Assembly: GCF_000429165.1 (NCBI RefSeq)
Contig: NZ_AUBI01000006.1
Span: 186,001-250,000 of the forward strand
Direction: 5' to 3'
Source of the DNA: Acetobacter nitrogenifigens DSM 23921 = NBRC 105050
GTDB taxonomy: Bacteria > Pseudomonadota > Alphaproteobacteria > Acetobacterales > Acetobacteraceae
DNA length: 64,000 nt
Part shown: positions 42,827-52,043 of the stretch, in pieces
Layout: every line of letters starts with the position of its first letter
How positions within the stretch are numbered: position 1 is the first letter of the stretch
Position numbers and translations under genes: made by a program
The notes under the pieces: generated by a model
What the model saw: only the letters and a program-made list of their open reading frames with translations
Told to the model about the DNA's origin: nothing
Databases searched by the model: none

Positions 42827-45313
42827 ATGCATATGAAGCGCTCCCTGCTCCTGGCGACGTCTTTGCTGACGGCGTTCGCCGGGGAGGCCGCAGAAGCGGC
42901 TGTCGCCAGACACCCTGTTGTGAAGAGGGTAGCGACGCGGGCGCAAACTCCGACCTCCGCAACCTCGGTAACCAGGCCGGCGACGGTGGTTGCTCCTGCT
43001 GTTCGGACGCAAACGCCGCAGCGGCGGGATACAGTTTATTCCGGGCCTGGTGAGGAAATCATCGCCACAGGCACGCGCGATACGGGACGCAAAGCGCGAG
43101 ACAGTATTGCTCCAATCGATATCGTTACGGCAAAGCAGTTGATGGGGACGGGAGAAACCGATCCTGCGCGCGCCTTGACGCGTCTGATGCCATCTCTGTC
43201 GATGCAGGCTTACGGCAACGACACGCAGGCGTTCAATTCCACGATCCGCATGAGGGGCCTAAGTCCCAACGAGGTGCTGATTCTTGTTGATGGGCAACGT
43301 CGGCATCAGACCAGCATCATGAATTTCGATACTGGACCCGAGCAGGGCACGACTCCTACCGATCTGGACATGATTCCGGCGAGCATGATTGACCACATCG
43401 AGGTTCTGCGGGATGGCGCAGCGGCGCAGTATGGGTCCGATGCTATTGCCGGCGTGGTCAACGTCATTCTGAAAAAGAGCGTTCACAAGGGATCGGCCTA
43501 CAGCCAGATGGGGCAAACCGAAGCTGGCGACGGGTTCTCTGTGACGGCGGGTGGAGATTACGGTTTTGCGCTCGGAAATGACGGATTTCTCCGACTGAGC
43601 TTCGACTTCAAGCATCAGGATCACACGAATCGTACCGGTCCGGATAATCGCAACGGCACGTATGACAACAAAATCATGGGGCAACCGGAAGTCACGCGCG
43701 AGACGTTAGGTCTGAATTTCGGCAAGGACATCATTGGATCACGTTTACAGTTTTTTGGAAACATCACGTACGGCCACCGCCATGGCGAGAGTTACCAGAA
43801 CAACCGGCTGGCTTCGTCTTTGCCTGCAGTTTATCCTCATGGCTACACGCCGATACAGACTGACGAAGAAAACGATTATGCTGCGAATCTCGGTTTAAAA
43901 GGCGACGATCTTTTCGGGTTTGGCTGGAAGGCGTCTACGACGTGGGGCGCAGATCAGGCGAATATCGGCAACAAGAATACGGCGAACCTGGCCTATTATT
44001 CGACCTACGGCTACACGCCGACCAGTTTCGACGTTGGAAACTATAAAAGCACGCAATGGACGAGTAATTTCGATCTGACTCGCTCTGTAAAAATTCCCTT
44101 CATGACGACCCCCGTTCACTTTGCGGCGGGAACCGAATACCGCTACGAACAATATGATATCGGCGCTGGCGAGTATGCCTCCTATTACGGCGGTGGGTCG
44201 CAGGGCCTGGGTGGCCTGACGCCTGCTAGCGCCGGATCGCACAGCCGCGACGTCGTGGCAGGTTACATTGACGTCGATGTGCATCCTGTAAAGCGTCTGG
44301 ATATCGATCTGGCCGGACGAACCGAGCATTATACCGACGTGGGGGATACCCAAAATGGCAAGATCGCTGCACGCTACGACTTCAGTCGTCGTGCCGCCAT
44401 CCGGGCGTCGATCAGCAGCGGCTTCCGGGCGCCGACGCTCGCCGAAGAGTATTTCAGCAATATCATCACGTCTCCCACGGGCGCCAGCGGATTGCTGGCT
44501 GTCAATTCGGCAGGCGCGCGTTCGATAGGCGCGGCGGCGCTGAAACCGGAGCGTTCAACAAACGCCAGCGGCGGCATCGTGTTGGAGCCTGTCGATAACT
44601 GGCATGTTGGCGTTGATGTTTACCAGATCAACATCCGTGATCGGATTGTCGGCGGCGGCGCGGTGAATGGAGCGTCGGCCGTCGAGGCTATCGAGGCTAA
44701 CGGCATCACCTTACCGTCCACCGCGTCGACGTCGGCCGTCTCGGCCACGTATCTGACCAATGGCGCAAGTACACGGACCCAGGGGCTGGACATCACGTCA
44801 GATTATACGATTCCTTACAAACGTTACGGAACGTTCCGTCTGAACCTTGCGATTAACCTGAACCGGACGACCATTCACCACATGGCGCTGAATGCGTCCG
44901 GCAAACCGCAGTTGAACGCCCAGCTTGCGACTTACCTTCGCTACGCCACGCCGCGCAGCAAGATCATTCTCGGCGTGAACTGGAAGAAGGGACGTTTCGA
45001 TGCGATGGTGCGTGAGACGCGCTTCGGTTCGGTCGCTGAAAACCTGACCTATTACACAGGCTCTAATGCGTATTCGACCAGCGTCTTCGCGCCGTTTGTG
45101 GACGAGCCGCGTTGGAACACGGATATCGAATTGGGATATCAGGTGCTCGATCGTCTGCACTTGGCCGTCGGCGCGCTCAACGTCACGAACATCAAACCGC
45201 GCAAACTTCCTGCGGAAAACGCCTACCTTGGGTCTTACTGGTATTCAACACGCAGCGGTCAGATGGGTTTCAACGGCGGTTATTACTATGCCCGTGCGAA
45301 TTATACCTTTTGA
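42827..45313 (+). CDS. TonB-dependent outer-membrane receptor (2)
   Basis: About 828 residues with signal peptide KRSLLLATSLLTAFAGEAAEA, a TonB-box-like EEIIATGTR, a plug (about 75-210: LMPSLSMQAYGNDTQAF, GLSPNEVLILVDGQRRH, LRDGAAAQYGSDAIAGVVNVILK) and a barrel ending in YTF. It resembles receptors for large solutes as well as siderophores. The ATG at 42827 has AGAGA six bases upstream; ATG 42833 and TTG 42812 are alternatives. A shared operator-like site and a strong terminator frame it as a single-gene unit just upstream of the epimerase-lyase genes. Confidence 0.92.
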   Translation: MHMKRSLLLATSLLTAFAGEAAEAAVARHPVVKRVATRAQTPTSATSVTRPATVVAPAVRTQTPQRRDTVYSGPGEEIIATGTRDTGRKARDSIAPIDIVTAKQLMGTGETDPARALTRLMPSLSMQAYGNDTQAFNSTIRMRGLSPNEVLILVDGQRRHQTSIMNFDTGPEQGTTPTDLDMIPASMIDHIEVLRDGAAAQYGSDAIAGVVNVILKKSVHKGSAYSQMGQTEAGDGFSVTAGGDYGFALGNDGFLRLSFDFKHQDHTNRTGPDNRNGTYDNKIMGQPEVTRETLGLNFGKDIIGSRLQFFGNITYGHRHGESYQNNRLASSLPAVYPHGYTPIQTDEENDYAANLGLKGDDLFGFGWKASTTWGADQANIGNKNTANLAYYSTYGYTPTSFDVGNYKSTQWTSNFDLTRSVKIPFMTTPVHFAAGTEYRYEQYDIGAGEYASYYGGGSQGLGGLTPASAGSHSRDVVAGYIDVDVHPVKRLDIDLAGRTEHYTDVGDTQNGKIAARYDFSRRAAIRASISSGFRAPTLAEEYFSNIITSPTGASGLLAVNSAGARSIGAAALKPERSTNASGGIVLEPVDNWHVGVDVYQINIRDRIVGGGAVNGASAVEAIEANGITLPSTASTSAVSATYLTNGASTRTQGLDITSDYTIPYKRYGTFRLNLAINLNRTTIHHMALNASGKPQLNAQLATYLRYATPRSKIILGVNWKKGRFDAMVRETRFGSVAENLTYYTGSNAYSTSVFAPFVDEPRWNTDIELGYQVLDRLHLAVGALNVTNIKPRKLPAENAYLGSYWYSTRSGQMGFNGGYYYARANYTF

Positions 45314-45408
45314 GCTGGTGCTTAGGAAGTGGGTGCGACGGGCGTGCTTTTCGTCGCCCGCCGTTCGCCGGGACGTTGAGCCGGTGGCGGCAGATCAATC
45401 TTTTATGA

Positions 45409-45443
45409 AAACGGCCATGCAGAATGCTGGCCGTTTCTCTGTT
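45409..45443 (+). terminator. Strong Rho-independent terminator after TonB receptor 2
   Basis: AAACGGCCA and TGGCCGTTT form a perfect 9-bp stem, extended inside the loop by GCA/TGC around GAA. CTCTGTTTTT follows. It separates the receptor gene from the MmgE/PrpD gene, which starts 18 bases later. Confidence 0.85.
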
Positions 45444-45460
45444 TTTATGAGGGTCGTCGC

Positions 45461-46843
45461 GTGAGCGCAGCGAAACTTCCTGCCGCAAGGCGAATCGTAC
45501 GATTCTATACTGCCTTGAGTGGAAAGGATCTTCCGGAGACGACACGCCACGCAGTCCGTCGTCATATGCTCGATACGCTGGGCGTCGGGATCGCCGGGGC
45601 GGCGCAGCCCGAGCCTGAGGCGGTCGCCGCCGCATGCCGTCGTCTGTGCGGCGGCGGCGGCGGCGCGCCCTTGTGGGGCGCCCGGCAAAACGTTCCGTCT
45701 TTTTCCGCTGCGCTGATCAATGGCGCGGCGTCACATGCCCTGGAGCTCGATGACGCCAGCGGGTGCGATCACTCTGGCGCGGTGATGACGCCGGCTTTGA
45801 TGGCGGCGCTGCCGCTGGCGCCGCACGCGACGGACGACGACTTGATCGCCGCGTTCTGCGCGGGATACGATCTCGGTCGTCGCGTGATGGAAGCCGCTGG
45901 CGGGTACGACGCTCATAATAATGCCGGATGGCATTCTACTGGCACCTGCGGGGTGTTCGGCGCCAGCATCGCGGTGTCGCGTCTGTTGGGTGTTGGGGAG
46001 GACGTCGCCACCAACGCTTTGGGGATCGCGGGCTCTTTCTCGTCCGGAAACTGGTCGTTCATGGCGGATGGCGCGATGACGAAGCGGCTTCATGCGGGTC
46101 ATGCGGCGGCGGGCGGTCTGATGTCTGTCGAGCTGGCGCGTGGCGGGTTGATTGGTCCAGAGCATGTTTTTGACACTGACTGGGGCGGGTTTTTCAGCAC
46201 TTACTGTGCAAAGGGAGACGCGAATCCAGAGCTGTTGACGGCGGATTTCGGCAACCTGTGGCGGATTCATCGCTCGTCGATCAAGCCGTATGCGTCTTGC
46301 CGCGGCACACATGCTGCGGTCGAGATCGCGCGGCGTCTTGAGCCTTCGCTGCCGGTGACGGAGGTGGAGCGGATCAGCATCCATGTGACGGCGACGATCC
46401 ATCGCATGTGCGGCGGATACGATATTCGCTCGCTGGTCGACGCGCAGATGAGCCTGCCTTATGCCGTCGCGGTCGCCTGGCTGACTGGCGAAGCCGACCT
46501 GTCGCGTTTCCTGCCGCCCATTCGGGGGAGCGAAGCGGTCGCGGAGGTTATGCGGCGTATTGAAATCGTCGCTGATCCGTCGATCGACAACAACCTCGCC
46601 GCGCGCGTTCTGGCGACCAGGCGCGATGGTGTGGTGGTCGAGGACCGGGTCGATGTTCCTGAAGGGTCGTGGAACAATCCCCTGCCGGATACAGCGCTGA
46701 TAGCGAAATACCATTCTCTGGCGACACCGGTGATCGGACGGAAGGGGGCGGAGGCTTTACACCAACGCATCTTCGCACTCGGCGGCGGCGGGTTGGCCGC
46801 AGACATTTCGCCGCTTCTCACAGCTATTAACGTGAAAGAATGA
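45461..46843 (+). CDS. MmgE/PrpD-family protein, candidate epimerase
   Basis: 460 residues from a GTG. The family fold is clear: MLDTLGVGIAGAAQPE, ALINGAASHALELDDASG, AGWHSTGTCGVFGASIAVSRLLG, MTKRLHAGHAAAGGLMSVELARGG and KPYASCRGTHAAVEIA. The family includes 2-methylcitrate dehydratase, cis-aconitate decarboxylase and iminodisuccinate epimerase. Because the next gene, overlapping by four bases, is a fumarate-releasing lyase of the argininosuccinate type, the epimerase role fits best. There is no methylcitrate-cycle gene nearby. This assignment is inference from gene pairing. Confidence 0.85.
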   Translation: MSAAKLPAARRIVRFYTALSGKDLPETTRHAVRRHMLDTLGVGIAGAAQPEPEAVAAACRRLCGGGGGAPLWGARQNVPSFSAALINGAASHALELDDASGCDHSGAVMTPALMAALPLAPHATDDDLIAAFCAGYDLGRRVMEAAGGYDAHNNAGWHSTGTCGVFGASIAVSRLLGVGEDVATNALGIAGSFSSGNWSFMADGAMTKRLHAGHAAAGGLMSVELARGGLIGPEHVFDTDWGGFFSTYCAKGDANPELLTADFGNLWRIHRSSIKPYASCRGTHAAVEIARRLEPSLPVTEVERISIHVTATIHRMCGGYDIRSLVDAQMSLPYAVAVAWLTGEADLSRFLPPIRGSEAVAEVMRRIEIVADPSIDNNLAARVLATRRDGVVVEDRVDVPEGSWNNPLPDTALIAKYHSLATPVIGRKGAEALHQRIFALGGGGLAADISPLLTAINVKE

Positions 46844-48357
46844 CCAGCATGCAAAGCGATCAGGCCTATCAGGGGTTTCGCGCATCCGGCGGACGTCTAA
46901 CCGAAGAGCCGCTGAAGCATATCGATTTTCACCGCTCCAACCTGTTGGGCGAGTCGATTCACGGCATTCACGCCTTCGACAAGGCGCATGTGGTCATGAT
47001 GACGGAAACCGGCGTCATTACGGCCGCGACTGGCAAGATGCTGCTGGAAGGTCTGCGTCAGATGGAAGAGGACGGGATGGAGGAAGCCCGCGCCCGCGCC
47101 GATGGCGGCATGCATTCCGGCGAGCATTACCTCATCAACCTGTATGGCGAGGACATTGGCGGCCGTATTCATCTGGGGCGCAGCTCCGGCGATTTGATCG
47201 AGGTGGCCCGACGGATCACTTTCAAGCGGCATGTGCAGGCGCTGGCGCGGAGCCTGATCGCCCTGCGCGGCGCCCTGCTGGACCGGGCGGCTGGTGCGGT
47301 GGACGTGGTCATGCCGGGCTACACCCATGGGCAGCATGCGCAGCCGACGACTTTCGCTCACTGGGCGACTATGTTCGAAATCTGCTTCGCACGCGACATG
47401 GATCGTCTGGCGTCGTTTTACGAACGTGTGGATCGGTCGCCAGCCGGGGCTGCCATTCTTACGGGAAGCGATTTCCCGTTCGATCGCCAGCGCACGTCGG
47501 ATCTGCTGGGCTTCGCGGCGCCGCTGGACCATACGATGGACGCAATCCTGAGCCATGATCTGGAAATGGAATACGCCTGCACCCTGTCGGTCGCGGCGCA
47601 GACGCTGGGTCGGATAGCGGACGACCTGTTCCTGTGGTCGACGGCCGAGTTTCGGATGGTTGAGTTGCCGGATCGCTATTGCGGCACTAGCAGCATCATG
47701 CCGCAAAAGAAGAACCCGGACGCGCTTGAAGACATGAAAGGGCTCGCTGCACAGTCCTTGGGTTTTCTGGTCACGGTTTTCAGCGCCGAAAAGGGGCCAA
47801 CCGGCTTTCCGATCATGGAGCGGCGTAATACCCAGGCCATTCTGTGGGAGTGTGGACGCGGACTGGCCCTGCGTCTGGGGGCGGCGTCCGGCCTGATCGA
47901 GGACGTGACGTTGCATACCGAACGGATGGCGGCGCTGGCCGGCGCGAACTGGGCGCAGGTGACGGATCTGTCGTCCGCGCTTGTGCGGTATAGCGGTCGG
48001 GACTGGCGTTCGGCGCATCATCTCGTTGCGTGCTTCGTTCGTGACTGCATAGACGGTGGTCTGACTCCGGCGACCTGCACGACTGAGGATCTTGATCGTT
48101 CGGCGAAGGCGCTGGGAGCGCCGCCGCCAGGCCTGTCAAAAGATATTTTCGCGAAAGCGATGGATCCCCTCCACTTTGTGGAGCAACGAACGTTGCTGGG
48201 GGGGCCTGCTTCCGTCAGCATGGAGCAACGCGTTCTGGCGGCGCGGGCGGGACTGCGGAAAGACAAGGATCGGCTTGCCGGGTGGGAGGCTCAGGATCGT
48301 CAGGCCGCGAAACTTCTGGAGGACGCGATAGACAGGATTGTCACGGCGGAGGGGTGA
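46840..48357 (+). CDS. Argininosuccinate-lyase-like C-N lyase (EDDS/iminodisuccinate lyase candidate)
   Basis: 505 residues of the aspartase/fumarase superfamily. The three conserved blocks are HLGRSSGDLIEVAR (C1, from 111), YTHGQHAQPTTFAHW (C2, from 161) and the mobile signature loop GTSSIMPQKKNPDALE (C3, near 282) with its catalytic Ser. It is longer than ArgH (about 460). Members cut N-substituted aspartates into an amine and fumarate. Next to an MmgE/PrpD protein it matches the gene pair of iminodisuccinate and EDDS degraders rather than arginine synthesis. It overlaps both neighbours, so translation is coupled. Confidence 0.86.
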   Translation: MTSMQSDQAYQGFRASGGRLTEEPLKHIDFHRSNLLGESIHGIHAFDKAHVVMMTETGVITAATGKMLLEGLRQMEEDGMEEARARADGGMHSGEHYLINLYGEDIGGRIHLGRSSGDLIEVARRITFKRHVQALARSLIALRGALLDRAAGAVDVVMPGYTHGQHAQPTTFAHWATMFEICFARDMDRLASFYERVDRSPAGAAILTGSDFPFDRQRTSDLLGFAAPLDHTMDAILSHDLEMEYACTLSVAAQTLGRIADDLFLWSTAEFRMVELPDRYCGTSSIMPQKKNPDALEDMKGLAAQSLGFLVTVFSAEKGPTGFPIMERRNTQAILWECGRGLALRLGAASGLIEDVTLHTERMAALAGANWAQVTDLSSALVRYSGRDWRSAHHLVACFVRDCIDGGLTPATCTTEDLDRSAKALGAPPPGLSKDIFAKAMDPLHFVEQRTLLGGPASVSMEQRVLAARAGLRKDKDRLAGWEAQDRQAAKLLEDAIDRIVTAEG

Positions 48358-48359
48358 CG

Positions 48360-49565
48360 TTGGAACTCGGTCAGCCACGGGCCGTTCGGCGGTTCGCGCC
48401 TTTGCTAGCCGCCGGATTTGTCGCGGCTTATCTCGACCGGGTGAACATCAGCTTCGCGAAGGACGCGCTGGCGGGAGCCGCAGGGTTAACGACCGGGGCG
48501 TTCGGGTTCGGCGCGGGGTTGTTCTTCGCAGGCTACGTCGCGGCGGAAGTTCCGGCCAACATGGCGATGGTTCGCGTCGGCGGGCGGGTATGGCTGTCCT
48601 CGCTGCTCATCCTGTGGGGCTTTTTGTCCGCGTTAACGGCGGCGGTGTCTTCGCCGCTCCAGTTCTACGCATTGCGTGTGCTGCTGGGGGTGGTGGAGGC
48701 CGGGTTCTTTCCCGGCGCGGTCGCCTATCTCGGGCGCTGGACGTCGGTTTCCGGGCGGGGATGGACTACGGCGATCCTGCTGCTTGCCATTCCGCTTTCC
48801 GGCGTGTTGGGCGGCGTGGCGTCAGGTGGGATCGTGGCCGGGCTGGACGGTCGTCTGGGACTTGAGGGTTGGCGCTGGCTGTTTTTGATCGAAGGTGCAT
48901 TGCCGGTTGCGCTCGGACTGACGTGTTTCCGGCTGCTTGTCGATGATTCAGGTGTGCCGAGAGCCCCCGGGCCGGGGGGCGTCGCGGATGTCGTCTCGGC
49001 GTTGTTGGATCGCGCCGTCTGGCGCATCGCGTTGTTGGATGGCGCGAATCTTCTTAGCTTGTATCTTGTGACGTTCTGGTTGCCGTATTCGATCGGGCAG
49101 CGCGGCGTGACGTCGGCGTTTGATAACGGCCTGTTGTCAGTCTGTCCTTCTCTGTTAGCGATCCCCTGCATGCTGGTGAATGGGTGGCATTCGGACCTAA
49201 CGCGGGAAAGGCGAGCCCATATCGCTGGCCCGATGGTTCTTGGCGCGACGGCGTTGATGCTGTCCGGTTTTGCACCGTCTTTCTGGGCGTTCATGGTGCT
49301 GGTTTCGGTTGGCGAGGCCGGTTTGCTGGCGGCGATTCCAGCTTATTGGTCCATTCCGGGAAGCCTTGGGGCGGGACGTGACAGCGCCATCACGATTGCA
49401 GTCGCCAGCGCGATCGCCAATCTCGCGGGCATGGGATCGACTATGCTGGCCGGGTATATAATTAGTCAGCCGGGCGGAATCAGGATGGCCTTCGTCGTTC
49501 TACCGTTGACGACAGCGGTGGCGTCCCTGAGCGTCTGTCGGATACCGCGTTGGATTGCTGTTTAG
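48360..49565 (+). CDS. MFS carrier (anion:cation symporter type)
   Basis: About 401 residues, 12 membrane segments. YLDRVNISFAKD in the first helix and VEAGFFPGAVAYLGRWTS are marks of the ACS family, which imports organic anions such as tartrate, phthalate, hexuronates or allantoate. GGAGG lies 7 bases before the TTG at 48360; a GTG at 48354, overlapping the lyase stop, is the other option but lies too near the ribosome site. It probably moves a carboxylate substrate or product of the lyase across the inner membrane. Confidence 0.88.
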   Translation: MELGQPRAVRRFAPLLAAGFVAAYLDRVNISFAKDALAGAAGLTTGAFGFGAGLFFAGYVAAEVPANMAMVRVGGRVWLSSLLILWGFLSALTAAVSSPLQFYALRVLLGVVEAGFFPGAVAYLGRWTSVSGRGWTTAILLLAIPLSGVLGGVASGGIVAGLDGRLGLEGWRWLFLIEGALPVALGLTCFRLLVDDSGVPRAPGPGGVADVVSALLDRAVWRIALLDGANLLSLYLVTFWLPYSIGQRGVTSAFDNGLLSVCPSLLAIPCMLVNGWHSDLTRERRAHIAGPMVLGATALMLSGFAPSFWAFMVLVSVGEAGLLAAIPAYWSIPGSLGAGRDSAITIAVASAIANLAGMGSTMLAGYIISQPGGIRMAFVVLPLTTAVASLSVCRIPRWIAV

Positions 49566-49599
49566 CGCTCCGCGTCGGGCCGACGCCAGATAAGTGGAA

Positions 49600-50205
49600 A
49601 TGGGGGAAGGTTTGAAAAAAAATACGAGTGAACAAAAAAATATTCCATTTCCGGTAAGAGACGATCCCGTAGTCCTTGGCGGCAAGCTGCGGGCGCTGCG
49701 GCAGTCAAAGGGTCTGTCGATCGATCAGGTGGCCAAGGCAATCGGCGTCAACAAATCCTTCATAAGCAAGCTAGAGCATGACGCAGTTGCGCCGTCGATT
49801 GCGACGTTGGTCCGGTATTGCGACGCTGTAGGAGCGGCGGTGGGAGATCTGTTCGCGCGGCCGGCGGCGAATATCATCCGCAAGGCGGACCGCAAGCCGA
49901 TCAATTTTGGTGGAGAGAATCTCTCGGAATTTATTATTTCTGGAGATGGACAAGATCAGGTGATGGTTCTGATTTCGGAAATTGAACCCGGCGGAGGATC
50001 GGGCGCCGAGCAGTATACGCTCCGTTCTGCCGTCGATCTGATCCATGTCGTATCGGGAAGACTAAATCTGACCCTCGATGATGTGACTTACACTCTCGAC
50101 GAAGGTGATACGATTACGTTTCCGCCAACGATTCCACATAGCTGGGTTAATCCCTCCGCCACCGAACCTGCGAAAGCCTTCTGGGTTATTTCGCCGCCGC
50201 CGTAA
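49600..50205 (+). CDS. XRE-cupin transcriptional regulator
   Basis: About 201 residues: a helix-turn-helix (about 30-85: LGGKLRALRQSKGLSIDQVAKAIGVNKSFISKLEH) and a C-terminal cupin (about 110-195: IEPGGGSGAEQYTLRSAVDLIHVVSGRLNLTLDD and ITFPPTIPHSWVN). Regulators of this type (PuuR-like) control polyamine or amino-acid catabolism, with the cupin sensing a metabolite. It sits at the end of the lyase operon and is a candidate for binding the GAAAC-N4-GTTTC sites, though nothing links them directly. The start among several codons is uncertain; ATG 49600 is chosen. Confidence 0.88.
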   Translation: MGEGLKKNTSEQKNIPFPVRDDPVVLGGKLRALRQSKGLSIDQVAKAIGVNKSFISKLEHDAVAPSIATLVRYCDAVGAAVGDLFARPAANIIRKADRKPINFGGENLSEFIISGDGQDQVMVLISEIEPGGGSGAEQYTLRSAVDLIHVVSGRLNLTLDDVTYTLDEGDTITFPPTIPHSWVNPSATEPAKAFWVISPPP

Positions 50206-50351
50206 GTGATAAAAAACAGGTATATTTATAAACATAAGTTGACATATAGGCAACGCAGAGTGATGGTCACTGCGGATGTCGCACGGGCGGCGAGAGACGC
50301 GTCGCGCGCCGCCCGATCAGCCGCCTGTTCACTTTCATCCGGAGCATATCG

Positions 50352-51326
50352 TTGCCTGATCTCAATCTTCTTCCTCCTGGTCTTGTCGTGAACACGATGA
50401 AGGGCGACGTCGCTGAACATCGTGCCGGGGCATGGTTGACTTGGGACGGGACCCTGGATCTGGATTGCGCGATTTTAGGCGTTCCTTTCGATGGCGCATC
50501 GGTGGTTCGCTCGGGGTCGCGTCATGGTCCCGATGCTGTGCGTCAGGGATTGATGTATTTCACGACCTATTCCAGCCGTGATCGCCGGGGGATGACGGGT
50601 TTGCGCGCCGCCGACATCGGCGATATTCCGGTCGTGCTGACGGATATGCCGGAGACGTTTCGACGATTGAGCGAAACCGTTCGCATCCTGTCGGAAAACG
50701 CGATCATTCCGATTATGATTGGTGGCGATCATTCAATCGCTTTTCCAGATATGTGTGGAATCATGGACGCTATGGCGCCGGGAAGCAGGCTGGGCGTTAT
50801 TCATTTCGACGCGCATCATGATCTGCGCGAGGCGCATTTGGGAGCGGAGTCTAGCGGTGTTCCGTTTCGCAAGGCTCTGGAGCGGTTCGCGACATCCGTT
50901 CATGGCGAAAACATGGTGCAGATCGGAATGGCGGAGTTCACAAACTCTCCGCAACTGGATGATTACGCCAAGGAAAAGGGTATCACCGTCATTTCCGCGA
51001 TGGAGGTGCAGGATCGTGGCATCGACGCCGTCGTCGAGCAGGCGCTGAAGATCGCTGGTAGGGACACGGATGGCGTCTTTCTGTCGGTCGATATCGATGT
51101 TCTGAATCTGGCCTACGCGCCGGGGACGGCTGCTCCCAATCCCTTTGGTCTTTCGGCGCCTGAAATGCAAAAGGCGTTGCGTATGATCGGCGCGAGCGGG
51201 AAATTGAAGGGTGCGGACATTGTTGAAATTGCCCCGCCTTATGATTCGCAAAACCTTACAGGGTCTGTCGGCGCGTCGCTGATCTTAAGTTTATTATACG
51301 GAATTTCTTCTTGTCGTGTTACGTAA
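50352..51326 (+). CDS. Ureohydrolase (agmatinase/arginase family)
   Basis: 324 residues. The two-manganese site is intact: GGDHS (124-128), HFDAHHD (151-157) and SVDIDV (245-250). The family cuts guanidino compounds (arginine, agmatine, guanidinobutyrate, guanidine) or formimidoylglutamate into amine plus urea or formamide. The loop after the last motif, LNLAYAPGTAAPNPFG, differs from the DPAFAPGTGTP form and may shift substrate. It starts with TTG at 50352, with GGAG seven bases upstream. It follows the XRE-cupin gene after 146 bases and may handle an amine half released by the lyase. Confidence 0.86.
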   Translation: MPDLNLLPPGLVVNTMKGDVAEHRAGAWLTWDGTLDLDCAILGVPFDGASVVRSGSRHGPDAVRQGLMYFTTYSSRDRRGMTGLRAADIGDIPVVLTDMPETFRRLSETVRILSENAIIPIMIGGDHSIAFPDMCGIMDAMAPGSRLGVIHFDAHHDLREAHLGAESSGVPFRKALERFATSVHGENMVQIGMAEFTNSPQLDDYAKEKGITVISAMEVQDRGIDAVVEQALKIAGRDTDGVFLSVDIDVLNLAYAPGTAAPNPFGLSAPEMQKALRMIGASGKLKGADIVEIAPPYDSQNLTGSVGASLILSLLYGISSCRVT

Positions 51327-51702
51327 GACAAGTTGAATAACTATAGATTAAATAGTCTCTTATCATGTTTGATATGCGGCCGTTGTTGGTAAATGGGTTT
51401 TACACGATGACTTTTGCTGTGCGGCACGAGGAGCGTGAGGATGTCGCACCCAATGTCGCTGTGTAGCAACGTGATTCTGCAAAAAGAACAAAGAGAGAGG
51501 TCTTGAGAGTTCGAAAAGCCTCTTGGTTGTGATTCCATTTTTTATATGAAGATTGGAAGCGGTAATGTCACATTAACAGCACTGGTTTGACAGACTTCTG
51601 CAGGAAGGGCTTTCAGGCCGGGAGCACGGTTGCGGCGTTCCGCTGGGCGAAAGCCCGGAGATGGTGATGCCACGTTAACTTTGAGCCTGCTAAACTGATA
51701 TG
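51327..51702. other. Intergenic region between ureohydrolase and the IS6 remnant
   Basis: About 375 AT-richer bases without a supported gene. GGGCTTTC (51607-51614) and GAAAGCCC (51649-51656) form an inverted repeat with a 34-base loop, which may belong to the decayed IS end. Confidence 0.4.
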
Positions 51703-52043
51703 ATGAGCAAGACGTCAGTGAGTTACAAATGACATCATTTTCCGCGCGAGGTGATCGCGCATGCGGTGTAGCTGTATTTCCGCTCTCCGCTGAACTTTCA
51801 ACTGATCGAGGAGATGCTGCTGGAGCGCGGGATCATTGTCCCTTATGAGACGATCCGCCGCTGGAGCCTGAAATTCGGCTCCGCATTCGCCCGTCTTCTG
51901 CGGCGCAAGGCAGCCAAACCGGTGATATCTGGCATCTTGATGAAGTCCGGATCGTGATCCAGGGCCAGTCGCACTGGCTGTGGCGGGCGGTCGACCAGGA
52001 TGGCTACGTTCTCGACGAAATCCTGCAGACCCGCCAGACGTAA
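51703..52043 (+). mobile_element. Decayed IS6-family transposase
   Basis: The reading frame opens MSKTSVSYK, then a TGA, then HHFPREVIAHAV, a TAG, then LYFRSPLNFQLIEEMLLERG and YETIRRWSLKFG. This is the N-terminal half of an IS6 transposase (HHRFPREIIAHAVWLYFRFPLS... in intact copies). A one-base shift near 51920 continues as GDIWHLDEVRIVIQGQSHWL and WRAVDQDGYVLDEILQTRQT, which contains the first catalytic Asp. A stop at 52041 ends it, and the rest of the catalytic core is missing. Two in-frame stops plus a frameshift make it inactive. Confidence 0.8.

Noticed and set aside
46840..48357. Housekeeping argininosuccinate lyase (argH)
   Set aside because: Pairing with an MmgE/PrpD gene, extra length and absence of arginine-synthesis genes argue for another substrate. 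A genome-wide check for a separate argH would be decisive.
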